In this document: in pieces, positions 7,984-20,656 of the stretch | How the letters are laid out: each line of letters begins with the position of its first letter | Numbering within the stretch: the stretch's first letter is position 1 | Assembly (NCBI RefSeq): GCF_000502835.1 | Contig: NZ_AYVL01000016.1 | Coordinates: 92,216 to 156,215, forward strand | DNA length: 64,000 nt | Direction of reading: 5' to 3' | Source of the DNA: Mesorhizobium sp. LSJC280B00 | Lineage (GTDB): Bacteria > Pseudomonadota > Alphaproteobacteria > Rhizobiales > Rhizobiaceae | The notes under the pieces: model-generated | What the model saw: only the letters and a program-made list of their open reading frames with translations | Databases searched by the model: none | What the model was told of the DNA's origin: nothing | Program-made: the position numbers and the translations under genes

Positions 7984-9558
7984 ATGACCAATAGACGCCT
8001 TTCCAACAGCACGCTGAAGGCACTGCCGGCTTCGGTCGCGATTCCGCGCTACGACCGCGGCGGCGTCGCACCTGGCATCGTCCATCTCGGCGTCGGTGCC
8101 TTCCATCGCGCCCACCAGGCGGCCTATGTCGACGACTGCCTGGCGGCGGGCGAGGCGGACTGGGGCATTGTCGGCGTGTCCTTGCGCAGTCCTGACACGC
8201 GCGACGCACTGGCGCCGCAGGATGGCCTCTACACGCTGGCGATCAGGAGCAGCATCGGCGAAGAGCTGCGCGTCGTCGGCTCGATCCTGTCGCTGCTGGT
8301 GGCGCCGGAAGATCCGGCTGCGGTGCTCGCCGCCCTGACCGATCAGCGCACCCGCATCGTCACGCTCACGATCACCGAAAAGGCTTATCTGAGAGCAGCC
8401 GGCGGCGGTTTGGACAGCACCCATCCGGACATCGTCCATGATTTGGCTAGCCCGCAAATGCCACGGACGGCGCATGGTTTTCTCACCGAAGCGCTGTCGC
8501 GCCGCCGTGCCGCCGGCATCCAGCCTTTCACCGTGCTCTGCTGCGACAACCTTCCGGCCAATGGCGCCACGCTGCACCGCCTGCTGGTCGAATTCGCCGC
8601 GCTGCGCGATTCCAGGCTCGCCACTTCAGGCGATGCCAGGCTCGCCACTTCAGGCGATGCCAGGCTCGCCACTTCAGGCGATGCCAGGCTCGCCGCTTCA
8701 GGCGATGCCAGGCTCGCCGCACACATTGCCGACGGCGTCGCGTTTCCGTCGAGCATGGTCGACCGTATCGTGCCGGCGACCACCGACGCCGACCGAGCGC
8801 GTATCGCCGTCGAGCTCGGCGTCGAGGATGCCTGGCCGGTGATGACCGAGCCGTTCTGCCAATGGGTGGTCGAAGACGATTTCCCGGCTGGCAGGCCGGC
8901 CTGGGAAAAGTTCGGCGTCACCATGGTCGGCGACGTCGGGCCCTTCGAGGACATGAAGCTGCGGCTGCTCAACGGCTCGCATTCGGCAATCGCCTATCTC
9001 GGCCTGCTCAGCGGCGACGACACGGTCGACCGCGCCTTTGCCGATCCGGCGATCCGGCAATTCGTCGACGGACTATGGGCCGAGGCGATCCCGACGCTGC
9101 CGCAGGACGCCGGGCTCGATACGGCCGGCTACACGGCCCAGCTCGCCGAACGCTATTCGAACACGGCGCTCGCCCATCGCACGGCGCAGATCGCCAATGA
9201 CGGCAGCCAGAAGCTGCCGCAGCGCATCGTCGCCTCGGCCCTCGATCGACTGGGCGCCGGTGACCCGCCCGCGCATCTCATGCTGGTGGTGGCGGCCTGG
9301 ATCGCCGCTTGCGAGGCGCGCGGCAAAACCTTGCCGGAAGCCCATTTTACCGACCCGATCGACGCTCGGCTTACGGCGCTCGGCAGCCGGCCGGCTGATG
9401 AGACGGTGACAGCGATATTCGATCTCGCCGGCTTCGCCAAGGACCATTCCCACCGCATGACACTGATCGATCTGACGGCAGCCCATCTCGAGCGCCTGCG
9501 GCGGGGCGGCACTGCCGCAGCTTTGGCGGCGCTTGGCATAGGGAGTGAGAAGCCATGA
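7984..9558 (+). CDS. uxuB: D-mannonate oxidoreductase / fructuronate reductase (mannitol dehydrogenase family)
   Basis: A 524-residue polyol long-chain dehydrogenase that reduces D-fructuronate to D-mannonate with NADH. Visible motifs are the N-terminal [16 protein letters not shown] nucleotide-binding segment, CDNLPANG, the domain junction [14 protein letters not shown] and the catalytic lysine motif [10 protein letters not shown]. It is longer than E. coli UxuB (486) because a 24-bp tandem repeat encodes extra copies of ATSGDARL between DSRLA and [10 protein letters not shown], a position where relatives are continuous. The reading frame stays intact. It overlaps uxuA by ATGA. Confidence 0.93.
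   Translation: MTNRRLSNSTLKALPASVAIPRYDRGGVAPGIVHLGVGAFHRAHQAAYVDDCLAAGEADWGIVGVSLRSPDTRDALAPQDGLYTLAIRSSIGEELRVVGSILSLLVAPEDPAAVLAALTDQRTRIVTLTITEKAYLRAAGGGLDSTHPDIVHDLASPQMPRTAHGFLTEALSRRRAAGIQPFTVLCCDNLPANGATLHRLLVEFAALRDSRLATSGDARLATSGDARLATSGDARLAASGDARLAAHIADGVAFPSSMVDRIVPATTDADRARIAVELGVEDAWPVMTEPFCQWVVEDDFPAGRPAWEKFGVTMVGDVGPFEDMKLRLLNGSHSAIAYLGLLSGDDTVDRAFADPAIRQFVDGLWAEAIPTLPQDAGLDTAGYTAQLAERYSNTALAHRTAQIANDGSQKLPQRIVASALDRLGAGDPPAHLMLVVAAWIAACEARGKTLPEAHFTDPIDARLTALGSRPADETVTAIFDLAGFAKDHSHRMTLIDLTAAHLERLRRGGTAAALAALGIGSEKP
8613..8719 (+). repeat. 24-bp in-frame tandem repeat inside uxuB (4.5 copies)
   Basis: Four complete 24-base units starting CAGGCTCGCCACTTCAGGCG are followed by an 11-base partial unit. 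The first three are identical, and the fourth and the partial unit carry an A-to-G change. The unit is a multiple of three, so it encodes repeated ATSGDARL without breaking the frame. This is the pattern of recent slipped-strand expansion. Confidence 0.95.
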
Positions 9559-10733
9559 GACAGACCTGGCGCTGGTTCGGGCCAGACGATCCGGTGACGC
9601 TTGCCCATGTCCGTCAGGCCGGCGCCGTCGGCATCGTCAGCGCGCTGCACCACCTCAACGACGGCCGCGCCTGGCCGGCAGACGAGATCGCCAGGCGCAA
9701 GGCCGAGATCGAGGCAGCAGGGCTGACCTGGGACGTGGTCGAGAGCATCGTCGTGCACGAGGACATCAAGACCCGCAGCGGCGACTGGCGCAGCCTGATC
9801 GACAATTACAAGGCCTCGATCCGCGCCGTCGCCGCCGCCGGTATCAACACCGTCTGCTATAATTTCATGGCGATCACCGACTGGACGCGCACCGACCTCG
9901 ATTACCCGATGCCGCATGGCGGCACGGCGCTGCGCTTCGATGTCGTCGAGCTCTGCGCCTATGACGTCTTCATCCTTGAGCGAGAAGGGGCGGAGGCCGA
10001 TCACCCAGCGGCCCGTATCGAGGCCGCGCGTGCGCGGCTGCAAGCCATGAACGAAAGCGACAAGGCAAGGCTGGAGCGCAACCTGATCGGCTGGGTGCCG
10101 GCGCGCGAATTCATCTTCGATCGGGCAAGCTTCCGCCGCGCCCTCGACCTCTACAAGGACGTCTCCACCGAAGGCCTGCGCGAAAACCTGTTTGCCTTCC
10201 TGCGCGAGATCGTGCCGGTGGCCGAAGAGGCCGGCCTCAGGATGGCGATCCACCCCGACGATCCGCCTTTTTCGCTGTTCGGCCTGCCGCGAATCGTTTC
10301 CAAGGCAGCCGATGCCCGCGCGCTGCTCGACGCGGTCGCTTCGCCGGCAAACGGGCTGACACTGTGCACCGGCTCCTACGGCGCGGGCGCGCAGAACGAT
10401 CTGCCCGCAATGGCCAAGGCCTTCGCCGAAAACATCCATTTCGCCCATCTGCGCAACGTCACCAAGGAGCCAGACGGCTCCTTCCACGAAGCCGAGCACC
10501 TCGACGGCGACACCGACATGGTGGCGGTCGTGTCGGCGCTGATTGGCGAAGAGCGGCGGCGCAAGGCGGCAGGCAGGGCGGACTGGCAGGTGCCGATGCG
10601 TCCCGACCATGGCCACGCCATCGTCGACGACATCGGCAAGAAGGTGAACCCCGGCTATTCCTGCATTGGCCGCCTGAAGGGCCTTGCCGAACTGCGCGGC
10701 GTGATGCGCGCAGTAGAGGCACTGACGGTTTGA
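9555..10733 (+). CDS. uxuA: mannonate dehydratase
   Basis: A 392-residue TIM-barrel enzyme that dehydrates D-mannonate to 2-keto-3-deoxygluconate. Family landmarks include the N-terminal [80 protein letters not shown] and the C-terminal [11 protein letters not shown], with several metal-ligand His and Cys residues. The ATG overlaps the uxuB stop codon. It converges on the lepB-like gene with a single base between stop codons. Kinase and aldolase for KDG are not in this window. Confidence 0.96.
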   Translation: MRQTWRWFGPDDPVTLAHVRQAGAVGIVSALHHLNDGRAWPADEIARRKAEIEAAGLTWDVVESIVVHEDIKTRSGDWRSLIDNYKASIRAVAAAGINTVCYNFMAITDWTRTDLDYPMPHGGTALRFDVVELCAYDVFILEREGAEADHPAARIEAARARLQAMNESDKARLERNLIGWVPAREFIFDRASFRRALDLYKDVSTEGLRENLFAFLREIVPVAEEAGLRMAIHPDDPPFSLFGLPRIVSKAADARALLDAVASPANGLTLCTGSYGAGAQNDLPAMAKAFAENIHFAHLRNVTKEPDGSFHEAEHLDGDTDMVAVVSALIGEERRRKAAGRADWQVPMRPDHGHAIVDDIGKKVNPGYSCIGRLKGLAELRGVMRAVEALTV

Positions 10734-10734
10734 G

Positions 10735-11709
10735 CTATTTGCCTGACGAATCCAATATTTGTCGGGACGAATAATCGGTGCCCTTGGAATTCCAGAACAG
10801 CCGCACGGCCTTGCCGACCAGATTTTCATAGGGAACAAACCCGACACTGAACCGGCTGTCGGAGGCATTGTCGCGATTGTCGCCAAGCACGAAGTAGTGG
10901 CCTTCGGGCACCTCAAACACGCGCGTATTGTCGCCGATCGAGTTGTCGGTGAGGTTGAGAACGGAATGGGTGACGCCCCCCGGCAGAGTTTCGCGTTGAA
11001 GTTTGGCTTTCGAGAACTCTTCGGACGAAAAAGTGCCGATATCGTCGAGTCCCACCGCGACATCGTTGATGTGAAGCACCCCGTCGATGATCTGGATCTT
11101 CTCGCCGGGAAGGCCGACAATCCGCTGGATGTAGTCCACGCTCGGATCGGGCGGGAACTTGAAGACAACCACATCTCCCCTTTTGGGTTCCGCGCCGAAT
11201 ATACGTCCATCAACGGGAAGCAAGTTGAACGGCACGCTGTAGCGGCTGTAGCCGTATGCCATTTTGGAGACGAAGAGATAGTCGCCTTCCTGCAACGTCG
11301 GCACCATGCTGCTGGAGGGAATCGAAAAAGGCTGGAGCAGGAACGCGCGTATTGCGAATGCAGCCGGATACGAGGTCAGAAAGACGAGCACCAGCACCGA
11401 AAGCCCACGCGCGTACCATCTGTCCGGCTTGAACCGGTGCGCGAAGGGAACAACGATCGCTGCCCACAGGGCCATCAAACCGATCCCTGAAAAATTGGCC
11501 CACCAAGCAAGATCGACGCCAGGCAATACCGGAAAGCCAATGTAAATAAGCGCGAAAACGACGACGCTGATCACCACCAGGCTGGCGACCGCCAGTTTGC
11601 CGCTGCCGATCCAGAGGAACCCGCCAAACGGGCCGCCATAGGCCGAAACCAGGGCCGTCGACCATCTGGATCGCGAGATAGTTTCTTGTTGCACTGCTTG
11701 TTCTGTCAT
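10735..11709 (-). CDS. lepB: signal peptidase I-like membrane protein lacking the catalytic lysine
   Basis: A 324-residue S26-family protein. About three N-terminal membrane segments (residues 38-60, 72-90, 101-122) precede the peptidase domain. Box B carries the nucleophile context PSSSMVPTL (Ser134), box C is KRGDVVVFKFP and box E is GDNRDNASDSRF. In box D the sequence reads DYIQRIVGLPGE: Gln195 occupies the place of the general-base lysine (E. coli Lys145 in DYIKRAVGLPGD). The codon is CAG at 11125-11127 on the plus-strand complement. The protein may therefore be inactive or use another base. The ATG at 11709 has GGGGGTGG upstream. The housekeeping lepB is presumably elsewhere. Confidence 0.85.
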   Translation of the reverse strand: MTEQAVQQETISRSRWSTALVSAYGGPFGGFLWIGSGKLAVASLVVISVVVFALIYIGFPVLPGVDLAWWANFSGIGLMALWAAIVVPFAHRFKPDRWYARGLSVLVLVFLTSYPAAFAIRAFLLQPFSIPSSSMVPTLQEGDYLFVSKMAYGYSRYSVPFNLLPVDGRIFGAEPKRGDVVVFKFPPDPSVDYIQRIVGLPGEKIQIIDGVLHINDVAVGLDDIGTFSSEEFSKAKLQRETLPGGVTHSVLNLTDNSIGDNTRVFEVPEGHYFVLGDNRDNASDSRFSVGFVPYENLVGKAVRLFWNSKGTDYSSRQILDSSGK

Positions 11710-11753
11710 CGGCCACCCCCACGCCAAGGCAGCCAGACTGTCCACCAAACAAC

Positions 11754-11776
11754 AAAGCGGGGCAAGCCCGCTTTTT
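11754..11776 (-). terminator. terminator of the ATP synthase operon
   Basis: A perfect 8-bp stem (AAAGCGGG / CCCGCTTT) with a GCAAG loop lies 23 bases after the atpC stop codon. On the minus strand it is followed by GTTGTTTGG. On the plus strand it is followed by T residues as well, so it could work in both directions. It separates atpC from the lepB-like gene. Confidence 0.75.
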
Positions 11777-11798
11777 CAGTTAGTCATTTGACCGGAAC

Positions 11799-12206
11799 TC
11801 ACGCCGGCAACAGCGCACCTTCAAGCGTCGTAAGCTGGTTGAGGAACTGCTCGGCCTTGCTGCGGGTCTGGTCGTCCTTGGCGTCGGCGGCGTCTTCCCT
11901 GGCCTCCTGGATGCGGCGGGCAAGGTCGGCGCGGTCGATGTCGCCGACGGCTACCGCCGATTCCGCCAGAAGCGTGCAGCCGGCCGGAACGATGTCGGCA
12001 AAGCCGCCGAACACCACATAGCGCTCTTCCTTGCCTTGCGCGGTCTTCAGCGTAACGACGCCCGGCTTGATTGTGGTCATGACCGGCGCGTGATGCGCCA
12101 TGACAGTCATCTCGCCTTCGGCGCCCGGAATGACGACGGATTCGACCTGCTCGGAAACCAAGAGGCGCTCCGGCGAGACCAGTTCGAATTTGAAAGCTTC
12201 AGGCAT
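11799..12206 (-). CDS. atpC: F1F0 ATP synthase epsilon subunit
   Basis: A 135-residue rotor-stalk subunit. The N-terminal beta-sandwich (FKFELVSPERLLVSEQVESVVIPGAEGEMTVMAHHAP) and the C-terminal helical hairpin (RADLARRIQEAREDAADA) are both visible. It is the last gene of the leftward atpHAGDC operon. An unusual 118-base spacer with inverted heptamer repeats separates it from atpD. Confidence 0.97.
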   Translation of the reverse strand: MPEAFKFELVSPERLLVSEQVESVVIPGAEGEMTVMAHHAPVMTTIKPGVVTLKTAQGKEERYVVFGGFADIVPAGCTLLAESAVAVGDIDRADLARRIQEAREDAADAKDDQTRSKAEQFLNQLTTLEGALLPA

Positions 12207-12220
12207 GATCAGTTTAGCGA

Positions 12221-12324
12221 CTGGTGAATGGTGAATGGTGAACGGTCAGAAAGAATGACCTTCACTCAGCCCCGATTTCCTATCCGCTACTCCCCATTCA
12301 CAATTCACTATTGACCATTCACCA

Positions 12325-12325
<1 letters not shown>
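12221..12325. repeat. inverted GGTGAAT-type heptamer repeats between atpD and atpC
   Basis: The left arm (12221-12243) consists of consecutive TGGTGAA units and the right arm (12296-12325) is a diverged inverted set that runs into the atpD stop codon. Together they can form an imperfect stem of about 20 bp around a 50-base loop in the atpD-atpC mRNA. Spacers in this operon are otherwise short. Confidence 0.75.
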
Positions 12326-14842
<2,517 letters not shown>

Positions 14843-14870
14843 GCTTCAAACCTGATCCCGTCCGTCCTGC

Positions 14871-16400
14871 TCAAGCAAAGGTCTTGGCGAAGGCGTCGAT
14901 TTCTGCCTTCAGCCTGGCGCGCAGATCGTCGGACAGCGCCTTCTCCTTGCGGATGCCGTCGAGCACGTCCTTGCCGGCCGAGCGCATATGCGACAGCAGA
15001 CCATGCTCGAACTTGCCGACCTGGTTGACCGCCAGCTTGTCGAGATAGCCGTTGACGCCGGCGAAGATCACCGCGACCTGCTCCTCGACTTTGAGCGGCG
15101 AGAATTGCGGCTGCTTCAACAGCTCGGTCAGACGCGAGCCGCGGTTGAGCAGGCGTTGCGTGGCGGCGTCGAGATCGGAGCCGAACTGCGCGAAAGCAGC
15201 CATTTCGCGGTACTGCGCGAGCTCGCCCTTGATCGACCCGGCAACCTGCTTCATCGCCTTGATCTGCGCCGAGGAGCCGACGCGCGACACCGAAAGGCCG
15301 ACATTGACCGCCGGGCGCACGCCCTGGAAGAACAGATTGGTTTCCAGGAAGATCTGGCCGTCGGTGATCGAGATGACGTTGGTCGGGATATAGGCCGACA
15401 CGTCGTTGGCCTGCGTTTCGATGATCGGCAGCGCCGTCAGCGACCCACCGCCGTTTTCGTCATTGAGCTTGGCGGCGCGCTCGAGCAGGCGCGAGTGCAG
15501 GTAGAAAACGTCGCCGGGATAGGCTTCGCGGCCCGGCGGACGGCGCAGCAGCAGCGACATCTGGCGATAGGCGACGGCCTGCTTCGACAGGTCGTCGTAG
15601 CTGATCAGCGCGTGCATGCCGTTGTCACGGAAATATTCGCCCATGGTGCAGGCGGTGAACGGCGCCAGGAACTGCATTGGCGCCGGATCGGAGGCGGTCG
15701 CGGCGACGATGATCGAATAGTCGAGCGCGCCGCGCTCTTCCAGGACCTTGACGAACTGCGCCACCGTCGAGCGCTTCTGGCCGACGGCGACATAGACGCA
15801 GTACAGCTTTTCCTTCTCAGGGCCGTTGTCGTGCACCGATTTCTGGTTGAGCATGGTGTCGAGGATGATCGCGGTCTTGCCGGTCTGGCGGTCGCCGATG
15901 ACCAGTTCGCGCTGGCCGCGGCCGACCGGGATCAGCGCGTCGATGGCCTTGAGGCCGGTCGACATCGGCTCGTTCACCGATTTGCGCGGGATGATGCCGG
16001 GCGCTTTGACGTCGACGCGCTTGCGTTCGGTGGCCTGGATCGGGCCTTTGCCATCAATCGGGTTGCCGAGCGCGTCGACGACGCGGCCGAGCAGGCCCAT
16101 GCCGACGGGCGCATCGACGATGGCGCCGGTGCGCTTGACGGTGTCGCCTTCCTTGATGTCGCGGTCGGCGCCGAAGATGACAACGCCGACATTGTCGGCT
16201 TCGAGGTTGAGCGCCATGCCGCGGATGCCGCCGGGGAACTCGACCATCTCGCCGGCCTGGACATTGTCGAGGCCGTAGACGCGGGCGATACCGTCACCGA
16301 CGGACAGCACCTGGCCGACTTCGGAGACCTCGGCCTCCTTGCCGAAATTCTTGATCTGGTCTTTCAGAATTGCGGAAATTTCCGCGGCGCGGATGTCCAT
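14871..16400 (-). CDS. atpA: F1F0 ATP synthase alpha subunit
   Basis: A 509-residue regulatory subunit of F1. The nucleotide-binding P-loop [10 protein letters not shown], the [46 protein letters not shown] segment and the [22 protein letters not shown] segment are all family-typical. The ATG at 16400 overlaps the atpH stop by one base (TGATG), so the two are translationally coupled. It lies 28 bases before atpG. Confidence 0.98.
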   Translation of the reverse strand: MDIRAAEISAILKDQIKNFGKEAEVSEVGQVLSVGDGIARVYGLDNVQAGEMVEFPGGIRGMALNLEADNVGVVIFGADRDIKEGDTVKRTGAIVDAPVGMGLLGRVVDALGNPIDGKGPIQATERKRVDVKAPGIIPRKSVNEPMSTGLKAIDALIPVGRGQRELVIGDRQTGKTAIILDTMLNQKSVHDNGPEKEKLYCVYVAVGQKRSTVAQFVKVLEERGALDYSIIVAATASDPAPMQFLAPFTACTMGEYFRDNGMHALISYDDLSKQAVAYRQMSLLLRRPPGREAYPGDVFYLHSRLLERAAKLNDENGGGSLTALPIIETQANDVSAYIPTNVISITDGQIFLETNLFFQGVRPAVNVGLSVSRVGSSAQIKAMKQVAGSIKGELAQYREMAAFAQFGSDLDAATQRLLNRGSRLTELLKQPQFSPLKVEEQVAVIFAGVNGYLDKLAVNQVGKFEHGLLSHMRSAGKDVLDGIRKEKALSDDLRARLKAEIDAFAKTFA

Positions 16401-16960
16401 CAGCCGACCTCTTTCAGTGCAAGCTTGAGCGAATTGAGTTTGGTTTTGAGCGACGTATCGATCTGGCGCGAGCCGATCTTGACCACCAGTCCGCCGAGCA
16501 GCGACGGATCGACGGTGACCGTGATCGCCACATCCTTGCCGGCGACACTTTTCAGCGCTGCCTTCAGCTCGGTTTCCTGGGCAGGCGTCAGCGCATGCGC
16601 CGAGGTAACCTCGGCGGCGGTCTCGCCGCGGTGTTCGGCGGCGATCTGGCGGAACGCCTTGATCATGCCGGGCACGGCAAATAGCCGGCGATTCTGGGCA
16701 ACGACGCGCAGGAAATTGCCGGTGAGGCCGGTGATCCCCGCTTTGTCGGCGATCGCGGCGATCGCCTTGGCCTGGTCCTCGCTGGAGAAGACAGGGCTCC
16801 TGATCAGCCGCGAAAGGTCAGCGCTGCCTTCGAGCATCGTTTCGAACCTATTGAGGTCGGCCTCGACGCTGGCGACCGAATTGGCCTGCAGCGCGAGTTC
16901 GAACAGCGAACCCGCATAGCGTTCTGCGACACCTGAGATTGGCGATGACGATTGGGCCAC
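16400..16960 (-). CDS. atpH: F1F0 ATP synthase delta subunit
   Basis: A 186-residue peripheral-stalk subunit. The family signature [18 protein letters not shown] is at the N terminus and the C-terminal domain ends [37 protein letters not shown]. The GTG at 16960 gives the usual length; the longer frame to 17050 adds 30 residues without similarity. It is the first gene of the operon, so the promoter should lie in 16961-17206. F0 genes atpB, atpE and atpF are absent here and are normally in a separate cluster in alphaproteobacteria. Confidence 0.94.
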   Translation of the reverse strand: MAQSSSPISGVAERYAGSLFELALQANSVASVEADLNRFETMLEGSADLSRLIRSPVFSSEDQAKAIAAIADKAGITGLTGNFLRVVAQNRRLFAVPGMIKAFRQIAAEHRGETAAEVTSAHALTPAQETELKAALKSVAGKDVAITVTVDPSLLGGLVVKIGSRQIDTSLKTKLNSLKLALKEVG

Positions 16961-17206
16961 GGACCGTCTTTTCTCTTGTCTGACAGGCCGCAGATTGTTG
17001 GCGCGAGCAAAAACTCTGGCTAAATCTTTGACCTTACTGCATTTTTCCAAGCACGGAGGCGCGGCTTCCGCTATCCCCGGTCGAAAGTCGATTGCCGTCT
17101 AGCACAGGCATTTTCAGACCGCAATGCGTCGTCCGGCATGGTTTTCAGGCACTATTGTCGCATCCGCCGGCCGAGTTCAGCAACCAACCCCGGATTGATC
17201 CCTGAT

Positions 17207-17602
17207 TCAGGGCAAAAAGCCGAAGGCGAAGGCCAGAGGCAGCGCCGCCAGCACCAGCTCGACGACGATGGATGCCCAGTTGAACGGCGTGTTGGCGCCG
17301 TCCGACATCATCGACAGCAGCCGGCCGAAGGCGGTGAACAGCCAGGAGAAGCCGAGCGCCATATAGAGCAGCGGCTGCGCCAGGAGGATGCAGCACAGGC
17401 TGAGGCCGAGATAGAAGCCCGACATCCGGCCGCGCCCCTCGGCGATCGCCGCTGCCTTCTCCGGTCTGACCTGCAGCCGCAGGATCCGGAAGGCCAATCC
17501 TGGCGCCAGGAACAGCAGCAGGCCGAACAGCAAGGTCACCACGGCGCTCGACCATGCCAGCCACTCGCCCTGGCTCATCGGCCACGGAAACGCAAATTCC
17601 AT
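17207..17602 (-). CDS. DUF4345-like four-helix membrane protein
   Basis: A 131-residue protein with four hydrophobic segments (about residues 17-40, 60-80, 82-100 and 108-130) and the motif EGRGRMSGFYLGLSLC between the first two. The layout resembles DUF4345-type small membrane proteins of unknown function. The ATG at 17602 has GAGGGG at good spacing, whereas the longer frame to 17641 does not. It lies 108 bases after priA on the same strand and before the atp operon. No function can be given. Confidence 0.75.
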   Translation of the reverse strand: MEFAFPWPMSQGEWLAWSSAVVTLLFGLLLFLAPGLAFRILRLQVRPEKAAAIAEGRGRMSGFYLGLSLCCILLAQPLLYMALGFSWLFTAFGRLLSMMSDGANTPFNWASIVVELVLAALPLAFAFGFLP

Positions 17603-17710
17603 GTTGTCCCCTCGTAAATGGATATTCAAAATTTCGGGCATTCTAACGAAGCAAGAGACATACGCCAGATGGGCATCGGCAATTTACGGAAGCCTGTCCT
17701 CTGAGCCCCT

Positions 17711-19894
17711 TCACAAAAAGCTCTGCGGGTCGATGTCGACCTGGACTCGCACCGAGCCCCTTATCTTCGGTCCCTCGGCCAGCATGGTGCGAATGAACCC
17801 TTGCATGTCGGCGCGCCGTTCGCCCTGGATCAGCAGGCGAAAGCGATGGCGGCCGCCGATCAACGACAGCGGCGCCTCGGCCGGGCCGAGCACGAACAGG
17901 TCGCTGGCCTGCGGCGCGGCGCGACGCAGGCCACGGGCGTGCCCTTCGGCTTCGGCCCGTGTCGCCGCGCTGACGATGACGCCGGCGAGCCTGCCGAAGG
18001 GCGGCAGCCCCGCCCGCTCACGCTCGGCGATCTCGCGCTCGTAGAAGGCCTCGGCATCGCCTGAGACGATCGCGCGCATCACCGGGTGGTCGGGTTGGAA
18101 GGTCTGCAGCAGGCCGAGGCTTTTCTTGCCGGTGCGGCCGGCGCGGCCGGTCACCTGGCTGAGCAGTTGGAAGGTGCGCTCGGCGGCGCGCGGGTCGCCA
18201 TTGGCAAGGCCGAGATCGGCATCGACCACACCGACCAGCGTCATGTTGGGGAAATTATGGCCCTTGGCGACGAGTTGTGTGCCGATGACGATGTCGGCCT
18301 CGCCATTGGCGATGGCTTCAAGCTCGAGCCGCAGCCGCCGCACGCCGCCCATCAGGTCGGACGACAAGACGATGGTGCGGGCATCGGGGAAATGCGCGAC
18401 GACCTCCTCGGCGATGCGCTCGACGCCTGGCCCGCAGGCGACCAGATGATCGAGCGTGCCGCATTCCGGACAGGCTTCGGGCCGGCGTTCATTGTGCCCG
18501 CAGTGGTGGCAGACGAGCTGGCCGCGAAAGCGGTGCTCGACCAGCCAGGCCGAGCAGACCGGACAGCCGAAGCGGTGGCCGCAGACCCGGCAGAGCGTCA
18601 GCGGCGCATAGCCGCGCCGGTTGAGGAACAGCAGCGACTGTTCCTTTCTTTCCAGCGTCTGCCGTATATGGCCGAGCAGTACAGGCGACAGGAAGCCGCC
18701 GCGTGCCGGCGGCGCGCGGCGCATGTCGATCGTCTTGAGATCGGGAAGTGCCGCCTCGGCAAAGCGCGCCGAAAGCACCGCCCTGCTGTAGCGGCCCTGG
18801 CTGGCATTGACCCGGCTTTCGACCGACGGTGTCGCCGAGGCGAGCACGACCGGAAAGCCGCCGATATGGCTGCGCACCACGGCCATGTCGCGCGCGTTGT
18901 AAAAGACGCGATCCTCCTGCTTGTAGGCGGGATCGTGCTCTTCGTCGACGACGATCAGTCCAAGCTCCCTGAATGGCAGGAACAGCGCCGAGCGCGCGCC
19001 TGCGACGACCCGCACGCCGCCTTCCGCTACCTGCCGCCAGACCTTTTCGCGCATCCTTGGCGGCAGGTCCGAGTGCCACTCCGCCGGCTTGGCGCCGAAC
19101 CGCTCCTGGAAGCGTTCGAGGAAGGCGTGGGTCAGCGCGATTTCCGGCAGCAGGATCAGCACCTGCTTGCCGCGATCGAGCGCGGCCGCGACCGCCTCGA
19201 AATAGACCTCCGTCTTGCCGGATCCGGTTACACCGTCGAGCAGGGTGACGCCGAATGTACCGGTCGCGACATTGGCGCGCAGCGTCTCGGCGGCATCGCT
19301 CTGGTCGGGCATCAGTGAAGGCACGGCGTAGCCGGGATCGGGTGCTGCGACCACCGGCCGCGGCGGGATCATCACCGTCTGGAATACGCCCTGCACCCGC
19401 AGCCCGTCCACCACCGTCGACGACACGCCTGCCGCATGCGCCAGGCCGGATCGCGTCCAGGCAAGTCCGCCTTCGGCCGTCTCCAGCACGCGCGTCCTCG
19501 CCTCCGTCATCCGGTCGGGCTTGGCGAACGTGCGCTGCAGCCCTTCGATCCACGGCTCCGGGTCGAACGCCTCCGGCGCCCTGAGCAGCATGCGCGCCAC
19601 CATGCCGGGCGGCGACAGCGTGTACTGCGCCACCCAATCGACAAAACGCCGCATCGCGCGGTCGATCGGCGGGCAGTCGAAAACCTGCTCGATCGGCCGC
19701 AATTTCTTCGCGTCGACCTTTTCGACGGCGCCGTCCCAGACGATGCCGGCGACCTGGCGGGGCCCAAGCGGAACGCGCACGATCGAGCCCGGCACCACGC
19801 GCATGCCAGCCGGCACGGCATAGGTGTAGGGGCGCTCGGCGGGCATCGGCACCAGCACCGGTGCGGCCGCGACAAAGGGCGAATCTTCGATCAT
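17711..19894 (-). CDS. priA: primosomal protein N' (replication restart helicase)
   Basis: A 727-residue helicase that reloads the replisome at stalled forks. The N-terminal 3'-DNA-binding domain (PAGMRVVPGSIVRVPLGPRQVAGIVW) is followed by Walker A GVTGSGKTEVYFEAV near residue 220, the DEEHD box and an eight-cysteine zinc region (CRVCGHRFGCPVC, CHHCG, CPECG) near residues 430-475. The C-terminal helicase lobe with QVTGRAGRTGKKSLGLLQT completes the protein. It is transcribed divergently from the transaldolase-like gene. Confidence 0.96.
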   Translation of the reverse strand: MIEDSPFVAAAPVLVPMPAERPYTYAVPAGMRVVPGSIVRVPLGPRQVAGIVWDGAVEKVDAKKLRPIEQVFDCPPIDRAMRRFVDWVAQYTLSPPGMVARMLLRAPEAFDPEPWIEGLQRTFAKPDRMTEARTRVLETAEGGLAWTRSGLAHAAGVSSTVVDGLRVQGVFQTVMIPPRPVVAAPDPGYAVPSLMPDQSDAAETLRANVATGTFGVTLLDGVTGSGKTEVYFEAVAAALDRGKQVLILLPEIALTHAFLERFQERFGAKPAEWHSDLPPRMREKVWRQVAEGGVRVVAGARSALFLPFRELGLIVVDEEHDPAYKQEDRVFYNARDMAVVRSHIGGFPVVLASATPSVESRVNASQGRYSRAVLSARFAEAALPDLKTIDMRRAPPARGGFLSPVLLGHIRQTLERKEQSLLFLNRRGYAPLTLCRVCGHRFGCPVCSAWLVEHRFRGQLVCHHCGHNERRPEACPECGTLDHLVACGPGVERIAEEVVAHFPDARTIVLSSDLMGGVRRLRLELEAIANGEADIVIGTQLVAKGHNFPNMTLVGVVDADLGLANGDPRAAERTFQLLSQVTGRAGRTGKKSLGLLQTFQPDHPVMRAIVSGDAEAFYEREIAERERAGLPPFGRLAGVIVSAATRAEAEGHARGLRRAAPQASDLFVLGPAEAPLSLIGGRHRFRLLIQGERRADMQGFIRTMLAEGPKIRGSVRVQVDIDPQSFL

Positions 19895-19984
19895 GAGGCG
19901 TGACCTTGCCCCGACTTTGGTCTAGATCAAAGTCCGACCCCAAATGTGCATGACGTGCACATGAAAAATCTTCAGGAGACCGCC

Positions 19985-20638
19985 ATGAAATTTTTTGTCG
20001 ACACCGCCGATGTCAAGGAAATCCGCGAGCTGAACGATTTGGGGCTGCTCGACGGCGTAACCACCAATCCGTCGCTGATCCTGAAATCCGGCGGCAAGAT
20101 CGCCGACGTCACAAGAGAGATCTGCGAGATCGTCAAGGGCCCAGTCTCGGCCGAAGTCGTCGCCACCGAATACAAGGACATGATGGCGGAGGCCAAGATC
20201 CTGGCCAGGATCGCCGACAATGTCTGCATCAAGGTGCCGCTGACGCTCGACGGCCTGAGAGCCTGCAAGGACATCCGGTCGGACGGCCGCATGGTCAACG
20301 TCACGCTGTGCTTCTCGGCCACCCAGGCGCTGCTCGCCGCCAAGGCCGGCGCCTCCTTCATCTCGCCCTTCGTCGGCCGCATCGACGATAGCGGCTGGGA
20401 CGGCATGGAGCTGATTGCCGATATCCGCACCATCTACGACAATTATGACTTCCAGACTGAAATCCTGACCGCTTCGGTGCGTACCGTGAACCATGTCAAG
20501 CAGGCGGCGCTGATCGGTGCCGATGTCATCACCGCGCCGCCGGCGACGCTCAAGGCGCTGGTCAAGCACCCGCTGACCGACAAGGGCCTGGAACTGTTCC
20601 TCGCCGACTGGGCAAAGACCGGGCAGAAGATCGGCTGA
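19985..20638 (+). CDS. fsa: transaldolase-like / fructose-6-phosphate aldolase family protein
   Basis: A 217-residue small transaldolase (TalC/FSA subfamily). The N-terminal [32 protein letters not shown] and the Schiff-base Lys83 in CIKVPLT are clear. Such enzymes catalyse either dihydroxyacetone transfer in the pentose phosphate pathway or fructose-6-phosphate aldol cleavage; the sequence does not decide which. The ATG at 19985 has AGGAG upstream. A terminator follows immediately and the gene converges on lptE. Confidence 0.93.
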   Translation: MKFFVDTADVKEIRELNDLGLLDGVTTNPSLILKSGGKIADVTREICEIVKGPVSAEVVATEYKDMMAEAKILARIADNVCIKVPLTLDGLRACKDIRSDGRMVNVTLCFSATQALLAAKAGASFISPFVGRIDDSGWDGMELIADIRTIYDNYDFQTEILTASVRTVNHVKQAALIGADVITAPPATLKALVKHPLTDKGLELFLADWAKTGQKIG

Positions 20639-20656
20639 AGCGACTATCCTACGAAC

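Noticed and set aside
8613..8719. possible frameshift or pseudogene in uxuB caused by the tandem repeat
   Set aside because: The unit is 24 bases and the frame is continuous with conserved motifs on both sides.
9153..11213. 686-codon minus-strand open frame
   Set aside because: It lies antisense to uxuB and uxuA and out of frame with lepB; the sense genes are canonical.
14988..16919. 643-codon plus-strand open frame
   Set aside because: Antisense to atpA and atpH, which are fully conserved; no protein features.
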